Source: Acholoe squamosa
Taxonomy: Eukaryota; Annelida; Polychaeta; Phyllodocida; Polynoidae
Reading direction: 5' to 3'
NCBI GenBank assembly: GCA_949317995.1
Contig: OX439036.1
Coordinates: 110,401,669-110,465,668 of the forward strand
Length of the DNA stretch: 64,000 nucleotides
Notes under the pieces: model-generated
Seen by the model: the letters and a program-made list of their open reading frames with translations, nothing else
Database searches by the model: none
What the model was told of the DNA's origin: nothing
Program-made: the position numbers and the translations under genes
In this document: piece after piece, positions 1 to 12,600 of the stretch
How the letters are laid out: each line of letters starts with the position of its first letter
How positions within the stretch are numbered: position 1 is the first letter of the stretch

Positions 1-14
1 AGAATTCATTATTA

Positions 15-268
15 CTGCAATCTCCCGCGGATAAGGCACGTCTTATAAATGCTGAGTTTTAGTTATCCCTGGATCCACAAGGGGGACACCCAAGGCCTTT
101 CTTTTGATATGTTACACTCCCCCTCAGGACTTAGGGGGGTCTAGGGGGCCCTAGCTACCCATTCAGTAGAACAAAAGTTATGATCTTTTAAAATCTTTTT
201 AATCATATTCTAAAACTCTAGGTGCACCTTATATGCAGGTTGTGACTTTTACACAGGAGATTACGGTA
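15..268. mobile_element. MITE, CCGTAA/TA family (degenerate copy)
   Basis: The left end is degenerate (TGCAATCTCCCGCG) and the right end is AGATTACGG followed by TA. Internal motifs of the type GTATAAGGCGCA are shared with many better copies in the window. It lies in the intron downstream of ERCC6L2 exon 21; nothing else is visible between 1 and 660. Confidence 0.55.
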
Positions 269-660
269 CCATAAGATCCCTGTATTAGCCACATCTTGGA
301 TATAAGGTGGGCCCAGACTTAATGTAAATTGTCACGTATAACGTGCTTATACACAAGAATGGCCGCGGATGCGCCTTAAAGGATTTACCATCTTTGCATC
401 TTACAGGCCTAGGTGAGGCCTTTTTAATACTGTAGAAGAGTATCAAACTACCCAAAGGCAAGCCACCAGGTGTGCAATATAGCATTCCATTCAACCTATA
501 GAGTAATTTTTATACTTTAGATTGGTACTAAGTAGCTCAAAAGAAGCCCAAGGTGCGCCTTATAGGATGTTCCTGAACTCAGGGTGCGTCTTATAGGCAG
601 GGTTGGTCTGATACATAGAGTTTCACGGAAAATATAAAATAACTTGAAATGTGCACTTAC

Positions 661-3600
661 CGAACACGTCCGACACACAGGCTAATGTGGCCTGTGGCTC
701 ACTCACTGTAGAAGATTGCCGCACCGCAGCAGGATTCCTCCGCCTCCCATTTGAACGATCCCGTCCTTCATCAGACAAGCCCTCTGATTGGTCCACATTG
801 GTTTTATCTAACCCCTTACCACTTCCCTTCCTGTTCTTTCCTGCCTGACCACATGTGTGCGAATTCTTTGTGTTTGAAGTTCCGGGTGAAGGTTTTCGGC
901 ATTCATCACAAGCGCGGTCAAACTGTTTTCGTCTGTCACTTTCCGGGCTGTCCCTGCTGCTGTTTTCCACCCCTTGTCTCTGGCTACATACAAGATCGTC
1001 ATCATCATCCGAATCGGATATTAGATGTCGGCTTATTTTTTTTCTCAAAGGTTTTATTTTAGTTGGCGTAATGCTGTCGTCGGTGGTAGAACCTTCATCA
1101 CTGTCAGAACTCTCGATTCCGTCCTCTCCATATTCAGCGTCATTGTCATCTTCATCATCATCCTCTGATGTGATCTCCTGGCGTAAGAAGTCCAGCTCAT
1201 TCATCTTGTTCTTCCCTCTCGGCTCTAAGTATAAAAAAGATTTTGAAATATGTTAGATTGATCCTAATATAGTGACCTAATGTACAATTCCATATGAGAT
1301 TACTTTATTGACTTGATGTTTGATATTGCCTAATATTTTGCTTTTTTTTTACTTGATTGATTGTGTCTGTGTCCCAAGAAATCTATAATAGCAGTCCAGT
1401 CATTACGAAATCTTGTTGGGCTTCAGCTTTTGGTTGCAAACCCGCTGGCCCGGTCTGACTGCCACACCGATTGTATGGCTGTAATCTTGGGACCTTTGTC
1501 TACATTTTACAGTGAGTTCATTCTTGTTTTTCGTTATTTCTTTCCTTACAATGATAATCTTGAGGTATTCAGTCCTGCCAAAATCAGTCCGGGCCTGCAG
1601 AACCATTAAATCTTCAGGACCGAATGGCCTGTGAGGGGAAAAACTTTCACATAGACTGCTCGAAGTCACCCTAATATACAGGACAAATAACTCAGGACAA
1701 TTAATGAAAGACACAATAAACTCACGTTTTGCTGCTTTGGGGTTAGTATCATCTTTATAAGTGGCTGGGGGGATATAGTTCTGGATGTGGAACCCGCGCA
1801 GACTCGTCTCAATCTTGGCATTCCTCTGAAATACAACAAAGTTATGAATATCAACACACGAGTGATGATTACTTTCCCTTTTCCCTTTTATACACTGCAA
1901 ATTTAGCTGTCTTTTGGTCAGGTCTTTAGAGCAGGATAGAAATTTGATGCACTCTGTCTGTTGTTGGCATGATACACAAATGCAGCTTGAGTGCTGCATT
2001 CATGTATCATGCTGACCTTGACTGCTGCATTCATGTATCATGCTGACCTTGAGTGCTGCATTCATGTATCATGCTGACCTTGAGTGCTGCATTCATGTAT
2101 CATGCTGACCTTGAGTGCTGCATTCATGTATCATGCTGACCTTGAGTGCTGCATTCATGTATCATGCTGACCTTGAGTGCTGCATTCATGTATCATGCTG
2201 ACCTTGAGTGCTGCATTCATGTATCATGCTGACCTTGAGTGCTGCATTCATGTATCATGCTGACCTTGAGGGAAAGCTACAGTCCTAGCGACTAACTTGC
2301 CAGGATCTTCTATATTGTACAACACATGACTTCAAGTGCACATTATAGGTTAGGCATGAAGTCTGAGTAAGCCTTATATGCAAGTTATCATTAGTATTTA
2401 TTGTGGCTACCTCTAAGATGTCTGCTGTGAGGCAGCTTTCTGATGTGCGGAATTTAAACAGGTTCTCGAGGCCGAAGATCTCATCCCGATGAAAAAGTCG
2501 CTTGGCGTTCTCGTCACTGACTGATACACGGTCCAATTGCTGATTTGAAAAAAAAAGAAAGACAGAAATATTTTTTCAAATCTTATTGCTGTATGTGTAT
2601 ACTAACGGATATTTTCACACTAAAACCGAGAGGTATATTACACCTGAATACAAATTTTTCCTGTTAAGAAGTCAAAAACGAATACCGTAAATTCTCTCAT
2701 ATAAGCCGCAGCTTATACCGTAACCCAAATAAAAGTGCAGCTTATAAAATGTGCCCAAAATCAGGGTGTGGCTTATATGGGGTTATTTGACACTATAGAA
2801 TAATACTAAACAGGCAATTTCCAAGCTTCAGTTTTGGCCTATAGCTCATTCCAAAGTAGGGGGTGCAGCTTATATGAGGGTGCGGCGTATACCAGAGTAT
2901 TTACGGTACCTGTTTGTAGACTTGTCTGAGGTAGATGTTCTCCTCTATGGTTCCTATGGTGATAAGACGGAAGACGCGGACGTCCCGGCCTTGCCCCACG
3001 CGGTACGCCCGGTCCTGTGCCTGCAGGTCGTGGGTCGGGTTCCAGTTGGGGTCGTAGATAAGGACCACATTCGCTCCCGTCAGGTTAAGGCCCACACCAC
3101 CAGCTCTAGAAATGGTAACATTTGTAAAATTTAATTTGCTAATAGCCTTCATAATGTTTTTAGGACAATTTTGAGGTATTAAAACATTATATGTAGTTTA
3201 TCATGAGGGAGACATTGAGCGAACACAATAAACCCAAAAGTGTTCAAAAAGAAGCCCCATAATATATTTGTAAAGAACATATGACTCCTTGGAACTTGAA
3301 AATACCTGAAATATGGGGAAACCCTGAAGTCTTTATCCGTGTATATCATTTTTGGGTGCCGTCTTTAGGTATTAGCATATGGAAACACAAGAATAGAAAG
3401 TGACATACTTGGTCGAGGAGAGGAACAAGAAGATTCCTGGGTCACGGTTAAACTCACGGACGAGCTGCACGCGTTTGACATCGGGCGTCTTCCCGTCCAG
3501 ACGTCGGTATTCGTACCCAGTGGTCGAAACGTAGTGCTCGATGATATCTAGCAACTAAAACAAAGGAAAGAACAGCTTTTGGATAACTCATTATATAGGT

Positions 3601-6600
3601 ATCGTAATCTCCCGCGTATAAGACGCAGTGCACGTATAAGACGCACCTAGAGTTTTGGAAAATTCTCAAAAAATGAAAAATTCATAACTTTGGTTCTACT
3701 GAGTGAATTTTCAAAATTTAAAAACCTGTGTGTAGCTTGGGCCCCCTGGACCCCCCTGGGCCCCCTTATGCCCTATTATGACCATTATGGCATGGCATGG
3801 CATATCAAAAGAAAGGTCTTGGTGTCCCCCTTGTGGATCCAAGGAGAACTAAAACCCCTCGTATAAGACGCGTCTTATATGCGGGAGATTACGGTACTAT
3901 GAAATCAGAGGTGCTGTTCAGTTTTATAGTAACTTAGTTGGCAGGGTTTTAACTGACAGTATAATTTTCAAGCCCAACGTGCTGCTGATTGCCTTTAACA
4001 TACTTCAATGGGTATGTGGCTTATTTGTGGGATTTTACAGTACCGCAAATTCTCTTGTATTAACCGTACCCTCGTATAAGCCGCACCCACGACTTTGGGA
4101 GAAGCTTAAAGCCATAGCAAAGGCTTGGTAGTTCAGTCCTATTTTCTAGTGTAAAATATCCTTGTATAAGCTGCACCACAACTTTGGGCCTAATTTTTAT
4201 TTGGATTCTGGTATTTGCCGCGGCTTTATAGCAAGTTAAAGGTACCATTCATTATCCCTTGAACTTCAATTTGAAAACAGCATACTATGACAAGCTTTAT
4301 GTTGTCATATTCCACCAATGCATCTGGAGGTTCTTGCATGAATTTAGATCTACCTACCTGGGTTGATAATGAGAACAGCAGAACTTTGCACTTCTCTTTT
4401 TTGAAGACTTTCAGAAGGCCTGCCATCACCTACAAATAGAAATACAATAAAAATAAAGATCTAAAAAGGCCTGACTGTTTTTCCCTCTTTGTTTGTGTTT
4501 AATTATATGTTCACATGTTGGCCCACATGTTTAACAAGTATTAATATGATATACTGGGGCATCTTAAATCATGCAAAGTGAAGTGAACACTAAATAATCC
4601 CCCCTCCCACTTCATTTTTGGGAACATTTCTAAACTTAAAAAGGGGTTAACATGAAGTGTGAATACCTTCATTTTCCCGCAGTATTTCGGGTCGGAGAGC
4701 GTTCTGAAGGCAGCCGTGCGTGTCTGCTCACGGAACTGTGGATGCTGTGCGAATGCTACCTCACAGATATCCTCCGCCTGCTTACGCTGGTTCTTATTGG
4801 TTGTGTACTCAGGCATGAGAAGGGCGATGTGATTGGCTGTTTTTAGCAGCATCTGGAGGTAGCTAAAAAGGAGCTGGTTCACAGTGCGCCCATCGTCCGC
4901 TTTCTGTATGCGGGAAAATAAAGAAAAAGGGAATCAAATGACAGTCAATTCCTTCAGAATAAAATTGTGAAAAGGTTTACCGTAGATTCTCTTGTATAGG
5001 CTGCGGCTAGTACCAGAACCCAAATCAAAATACAGATTATAGGAGGTTTCCAAAGTCAGGGTGCGACTTATATGAGGGTGTTTGACCCCATAGAACAGTA
5101 TTAAACAGTCAATTTTCAAGCCCCAGGTGCGGCTCATAGCTGTCTCTCATAGGAAGGTGCGGCTTATACGAGGGAATTTACGGTACTGTTATCTCCCGCA
5201 TATAAGGCGCATCCCACCTATAAGACGCACAGGAGTTTAAGAATATGGTAAAAAAAAAAAACATATTTTGTTCTACTGAATGGATTTTATGAATTCAAAA
5301 AGCTACTTGTAGCTAGGGTCTCCCAGAACCCCCCTAGACCCCCTTATGTCCTACTAGGACTTACTGGAGTGTAACATATCAAAAGAAATGTCTTGGTATC
5401 CCTCTTGCGGATCCAGGGAGAACTAAAACCCCTCGTATAAGATGCACCTTACTATGGTAATACCGTACCTTTAAAGAGACAATAAAGCACCACATACCCT
5501 GTAGCAGCACTTGCCGCATGTTTTGCCGCTCTGACACGTACAGGGGTCGTTACGGGTAAGGATGAGCCTGATGTGCGGGTGTCCCAGGATGGCCTTGTAC
5601 ACGTCCACCTGGAACGATGTCGGGCGGCAGTAAACCACCTGCTCCTCTGGTAGTAAGAAAAATAGTATCAGAGATGAGAGAAAAATTCTGAAGACTCACA
5701 TCTTATTCTTAATTCATTACAAAACACAACAGGAATTTAATCTAAAAAGGTAACTTTGAGTAAATCTAAAAAGAAAAAAAGAAGAAAATTCTGAAATTAG
5801 ACAAAATTCTTAAAACTTACTTCTTTGTAGTTTACAGTTTACCGAAAACTCGCATGTGTTAAAAGAACTCACGTATAAGGTGCACACCCAACTATGATTC
5901 TATAAGACACTGGATTTGAAAATGCAAGTTAATTACAATTCTAAGCCACATTCCTTGTTAGCAGAAAAAATAGAGAAATTACAAAATAGAGGATTAAGAG
6001 TTTGTAGATATCAAAACATGTATGAAAGATGTTCAGCCTCAGATCTACGAGAACACTTTGATATTACTGAGTTAAAACAAAGAAGGTTTGTACAGTTATT
6101 ATGCCACATGTTTAAACAGTGAAAACTGCTTGGTTATGGAGTCGCTAAGGAAGACAGGCGTACAAGAGCTGACCATAAGATAAAGCTGGATAATTACGTT
6201 GCTATTTACAGGACTACTGACAGGTCTCCCTAGTTGAGATGGGTTTGGGAGTGGGACGGTCTACCCAAGACATACAAAAAACTGAAAAAAGAGAGAAGTT
6301 TAATGCGCTTATTAGGAACAAAAACCCAGACCAAAGTTAGTCTAACTGGAATGGTTCTCAACCAGTGAAGACTAATATACAATAATTTACATTAGTATAG
6401 ATTGGGCTGGAATGGTTATCAACCAGCTATCGTCCTATGAGGCTAGGAGCCTGGAATGGTTATCAACCAGCTATCGTCCTATGAGTCTAGGAGCCTGGAA
6501 TGGTTATCAACCAGCTATCGTCCTATGAGGCTAGGAGCCTGGAATGGTTATCAACCAGCTCACCTCCTATGAGGCTAGGAGCCTGGAATGGTTATCAACC

Positions 6601-9600
6601 AGCTCACGTCCTATGGGGCTAGGAGCCTGGAATGGTTATCAACCAGCTCACGTCCTATGGGGCTAGGAGCCTGGAATGGTTATCAACCAGCTCACGTCCT
6701 ATGAGGCTAGGAGCCTGGAATGGTTATTTGTATTTCTGAAAATATGGAGAGGGAAATCCGTAGAGCAACTTATTTTTTTTGGTGTGGCCTAAGATATCAA
6801 TGTTGCCTTTTGTCAGACTGTGTACCCGCATGTATTCTTGATCTACTCGTATTGTAGTGCTCTTTATAATATGGACCTTAGGTTACAGGCGCAACTTATG
6901 GTTAGGAACCTGATACCGGAGATATGTTGACATTATAGTTACAGACTTGGGGTAATCTTTGGGTATTTTGCATTTTTGTATTTGGTTGATTGGGTGTCTG
7001 TTAAATCACTGCTAAGACCACCGCTAGGATAAGTATGAGTAATTCTTTGTTGTGTATTTCATCGTGTATAGGCTTTACTAGTGGGATTGTTCTCACAAAG
7101 TCTACAAAGACACTCTAGTTAGACTATAGAGGTATACAGGGAATGTGTAAACCAACCCATCGATTACTATGCAATATGTATGCAAGTGTATAATTGATTG
7201 CATTCTTGACTTAACATATGCGGAAAGGATTCGCAGTGAAGTTAATATGTATGTATGCATTCCCATACTCAATGATCATCTGATGAATGATTTTGTTCTT
7301 TGGCTTGATATATTGAATGCTTATTTTGAGGGTTAGTCGGCCCAATATCGCACCTGTATAACATTATATATATGATGGTTGCAATAAAGATAATTTGAAC
7401 TTGAACTTGTCCCTAGATTCAAGTTGAAGCTTAAATGAGGGGGGGGGGGTTCTTTGCATCCCACAGCCCTAAACTATGAATTATCAGGTGCAAGGTGGAA
7501 ATTATAGAATTATCCAGAGTGGCAGACTGCGGCTTATACATAGGGTCATACAGTATCTTGTCCCCTTATTCCTGCCCCCTCTCATTACCGTAAATTTTCT
7601 TGTATAAGCCCAATCAAAATGCTGCTCATAGGATCGGCCCAAAGTCGAGGTGCAGCTTATAGGGGGTATTTACCCCTATAGAACAGTACTAAAACATCAA
7701 CTTTCAGACCTTAGGCGCGGCCTATAGCTTCCACTCTATCTCAGGGTGTGGCTTATAGGGGGTATTTACCCCTATAGAACAGTACTAAAACATCAACTTT
7801 CAGACCTTAGGCGCGGCCTATAGCTTCCTCTCTATCTCAGGGTGTGGCTTATAGGGGGTATTTACCCTATAGAACAGTACTAAAACATCAACTTTCAGAC
7901 CTTAGGCGCGGCCTATAGCTTCCTCTCTAACTCAGGGTGTGGCTTATAGGGGGTATTTACCCTATAGAACAGTACTAAAACATCAACTTTCAGACCTTAG
8001 GCGCGGCCTATAGCTTCCTCTCTAACTCAGGGTGTGGCTTATAGGGGGTATTTACCCTATAGAACAGTACTAAAACATCAACTTTCAGACCTTAGGCGCG
8101 GCCTATAGCTTCCTCTCTAACTCAGGGTGTGGCTTATAGGGGGTATTTACCCTATAGAACAGTACTAAAACATCAACTTTCAGACCTTAGGCGCGGCCTA
8201 TAGCTTTCTCTCTAACTCAGGGTGTGGCTTATAGGGGGTATTTACCCTATAGAACAGTACTAAAACATCAACTTTCAGACCTTAGGCGCGGCCTATAGCT
8301 TCCTCTCTAACTCAGGGTGCGGCTTATAGGGGGTATTTACCCTATAGAACAGTACTAAAACATCAACTTTCAGACCTTAGGCGCGGCCTATAGCTTCCTC
8401 TCTAACTCAGGGTGTGGCTTATACATGGGTGCAGCTTATACATGGGTGCGGCTTATACAAGGGTGCGGCTTATACAAGGGTGCGGCTTATACAAGGGTGC
8501 AGCTTATACGAGGGTGTGACTTGTATGAGGATGCAGCTTATACAAGGGTGCGGCTTATACAAGGGTGCAGCTTATACAAGGGGGTGGCTTATACAAGGGT
8601 GCAGCTTATACAAGAGAATTTAAAATACCGTAAATCCTCGCGTATAAGACGCCCCTCGGGTATAGGACGCACCCTGAGTTAGGCAGAATCATATAGGACG
8701 CACCTAGGGTCAAATATTGGCCATTTTAGTAATGTTATATAGTGTAAAATCCTGACATATAAGACACACCTTGAGTTGGGATGAATCCTATAGGACGCAG
8801 ATGGTGTTACCTTGGTGTATAAGCCGCATCTTATATGCCGTGATTTACGGTAGAAGAGATTTCTCAGACTCACCCTTCTTTGGTAACTGGTCAGCAATAA
8901 TAGCCTTGGTCCGCCTGATAAACCACTTATTCCTCAACTCTGCAAACTTTTCTTTTGCTGCAACATTATTTAGAATTGTCTCAGACAACCATAAATACAT
9001 AGCGTTTAGAATTACTCTACCAGGTGTGGATTTCCATAATCTTAAATGTAAAAAAAAAATTAAAAAAAAAAAAATCTTATAATGTAAAGTGTGGAAAATA
9101 ACTGTTTTTTTTTTTAATACTATGTCAATCAATTCCATACTTTATTTCGTATTTTCCTCCTCTTCTCTTTACAAAAATGGTTGGAAATTTAAAAAAAAGA
9201 AACAACATACTGTTCTAAAGTGTAATGGCTCATACCGACCTTTCCTTGCGTGTGCTAATTGCTTCTTAGTCGCGTCTTGTTTTTGACCTTCAAGGATGAC
9301 CTTGGCAAACGTTTGCTCAAAGTCAGACACTGAACCCAAACATCCCGGGTTAGCCCTGCGTAGAAACATGTCATATAATATTACACAGAGCAGCCAAAAA
9401 AACCGAAAAGAGACATAAAGGAACATCTTTTATTATAATAAGGTGTGGTGGGGGAGGATGATTTATTTCCCTGTTTAGTATAGCTGCACTTGTTTATTTC
9501 AGTCTAGGAATTGCTCTATGGGTCTGGACTCTAAGAAATCGACAGGGTGGCATGGTCTCTTCTTAAAATCATGTGACATGGATCTTTGGTAGTGATGAGG

Positions 9601-12600
9601 ACAATGGAAAATAGAAAATTAATGACATGTGACATGGCATTTTCTTAACCCTTCACGGGCCGCTGATGCATTCATGCATCATGCCCATGGATCATCATGA
9701 TGCATTCATGCAGCCCTGGTGAGTAACTCACCAGGGCTGCATTCATGTATCATGCTGACCCTACAGGGTTGATGCACTCCTGAAGTATCAGCATGATGCT
9801 CCAATGAAGTGCTGGCAAACAGATTTGCCAGCACTTCATTGGGACATCATAACAACCAATGAGCATGATGCACTCCTGCATCAGCGGCCCTTGAAGGGTT
9901 AAAATGGAAAGGTGACATGCCCCCCCCCCATGTAGACCCCCTGCATTGATAGAGAACCATTGCTAATTCAAGAAGCTGTGCTCAAAATGGCATTCATGAT
10001 AACATGAAAATGAAAGATGAGCTCACCAGTCGAGGATACACCAGAGTTCCTTCATGTCGTTCTGTAGCGCCGTGCCGGTCAGACCAAACCGCTTCTTACA
10101 TTTTAACGCCTTGAGCGCCTGCGTCATCTCTGCCTTCATACCCTATATAATAATGACACATATACACTTATAGGTGAAGGTATTATATGATACATAGACA
10201 AAGGTGCACGAGAATTGGTCCCCACTGAGGGTTATCACACGAGGCAAAGCTTTGTGTTTATCTCAAGTTATTTTTGTCAGAAATGTTCAAAAATTCATTT
10301 ATTTGGCATTAGTAATCATTTTATCACTAGTTATGTGACCATTTGCAACGATCTACCTGGCAGTGTGATACAGGGAAGGGTTATCACACGGGGGGTGTGA
10401 TACAGAGGTTCTTGGTTAAACTTATGGGGCTGACGTATTCAACTTGAGATAAATTCAGATGCCCCTTGGTCGTCATGATGCATCAATGCAGTGCTGGCGA
10501 GTTTACTTACTTTAGAGTCACCTTTATTAACCTTTAGAAATTTTAGAGTGCTGTTTCCTTTATGTTGAATAGAGGTTTCCCACTCTAGGGCCCACTCTTT
10601 GAGACTATAGAACAGTACAGACTTAGGGCTGACCTGTATAGTCTCCCTACCACTGATAAATATACTGATTACTTTTATTGATGGCACTAACATAGGTACC
10701 AAGCATATTACCAATCACTTTGTCCAGACTTAATTACACAAAAGTTCATATTTTGGGCAAAACTCACTACTTCCACACAGCCATGACTGGGCAGCGATAC
10801 AAGGGGAATGCTCTATACGGTACTGATTAGTTCACCTTTATTTTGTGCGCTTCGTCCGCTATCACGCCGTCCCACTCAAACTGGTTCAAGATATCCTGTA
10901 AAAACATAAACATACACAAAACCTTCAGTCTCAGTCATTCATCCTAGATATATTCACTACGATATTTTAGACAATCCTAACAAGGACTTCAATAGGTCGG
11001 TGGTCCCACTTCTTGGCCAGATGACCTTTAGAATAGATTTGATTATGGCCATAGAGGTCCATTACATTTGTCGTGGTCGTGAAAAAGCATTTAAGTTGTC
11101 CTGTATTTAAACCAAGGAAATCTCACACCCGGGGCCAGTGCTCTACCAACTAAGCTACAGAGCCGTCTGGAAAAAACAGTTGCACAAAAACATGCCAATC
11201 AGTCGATATCTCACAGGCGGCGCAGTATCCGGCAACCCGTACCCTGGAGGGTCGAATCTTCTAGATAGCTGCACCCCTACACATTTCAGCTTCAGAAAAC
11301 TGGTTGATTCAGGAATCAGTCAACCTTCATCTGAAACAGAGGTGGCTGATATATCCAGGCTTGACTGTAGTTTCAACTCACCACATTGTCGCGGCACGTC
11401 TCAAAGGTTGTGACGACGACGTCAAGTTTGTCCTTCCTGAGGTCAGCCAGGGTCTGCTCTTTGTGCTGCTTGTGGTACCTCCTGTAATTAATTAACAACA
11501 CGGACAGGTATGTCATGGAGGGCTACTGATGGCTTCATTCAGGGTTCTCAAATTCCATGACATTGCCATGACTTTCCATGACAAAAATCTGAATTTTCCA
11601 TGACATTTTTAACTATATTTGGACACTATCGGGGTTGACCTCCCAGTAAAATTCCTACAATCAAGATGGGAACAAAGTCTACTCCAATAGGTTTTTGTAA
11701 TATGTTTTTAGTTTTCCCATTTTCCATGACTTTTCATGACTTGAGAAGAAATTTTCAGAAATTCCATGACTTTCCCTGACAACTTTTAATTCCATGACCT
11801 TCCATAATGCGTGGGAACCCTGATTCATGCACTATGCCCATTGGTTGCCATGAATGCAGCCCTGGTGAGTAACTCGCTAGGGCTACATTCACGCATCATG
11901 ACGATCCTACAGGTTCGATACAGTCCCATAGGGTCATCATGATGCTCCATTGAAGAGCTGGTGAGCAGATTCGCCAGCACTTCATTGGTGCATCATGACA
12001 ACCAATGGGCATGATGCATTTATGCATTAGCAGCACTTAAAAGGTTTGTATATTAGGCGCATCTCCTGGTAGGACTTATGTGGAGTTTTACAAGTTGAAG
12101 TAGAAAAGAAAGCTCCAAAGTATGTCTTATAAAAAAGTGGGCAATTCAGGGCACAGCTTGCCGGTACATGTCGTGTGGCTTAAACATGGGTGCGACTTAT
12201 AGTATACTCAAAGTTTTACAGTAGTAGACGTGCTTACCCTACAGTGAAGTAGCCCCAGGTGTCTAGTTTTACGGTAGTAGACGTGCTTACCCTACAGTGA
12301 AGTAGCCCCAGGTGTCTAGTTTTACTGTAGTAGACGTGCTTACCCTACAGTGAAATAGCCCCAGGTGTCTAGTTTTACAGTAGTAGACGTGCTTACCCTA
12401 CAGTGAAGTAGCCCCAGGTGTCTAGTTTTACTGTAGTAGATGTGCTTACCCTACAGTGAAGTAGCCCCAGGTGTCTAGTTTTACTGTAGTAGACGTGCTT
12501 ACCCTACAGTGAAGTAGCCCCAGGTGTCTAGTTTTACTGTAGTAGACGTGCTTACCCTACAGTGAAGTAGCCCCAGGTGTCTAGTTTTACAGTAGTAGAC

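Noticed and set aside
1403..1999. Single 198-codon reading frame on the minus strand
   Set aside because: Only 1726-1825 is a real ERCC6L2 exon, with AG and GT at its edges and correct phase; the rest is intron read-through.
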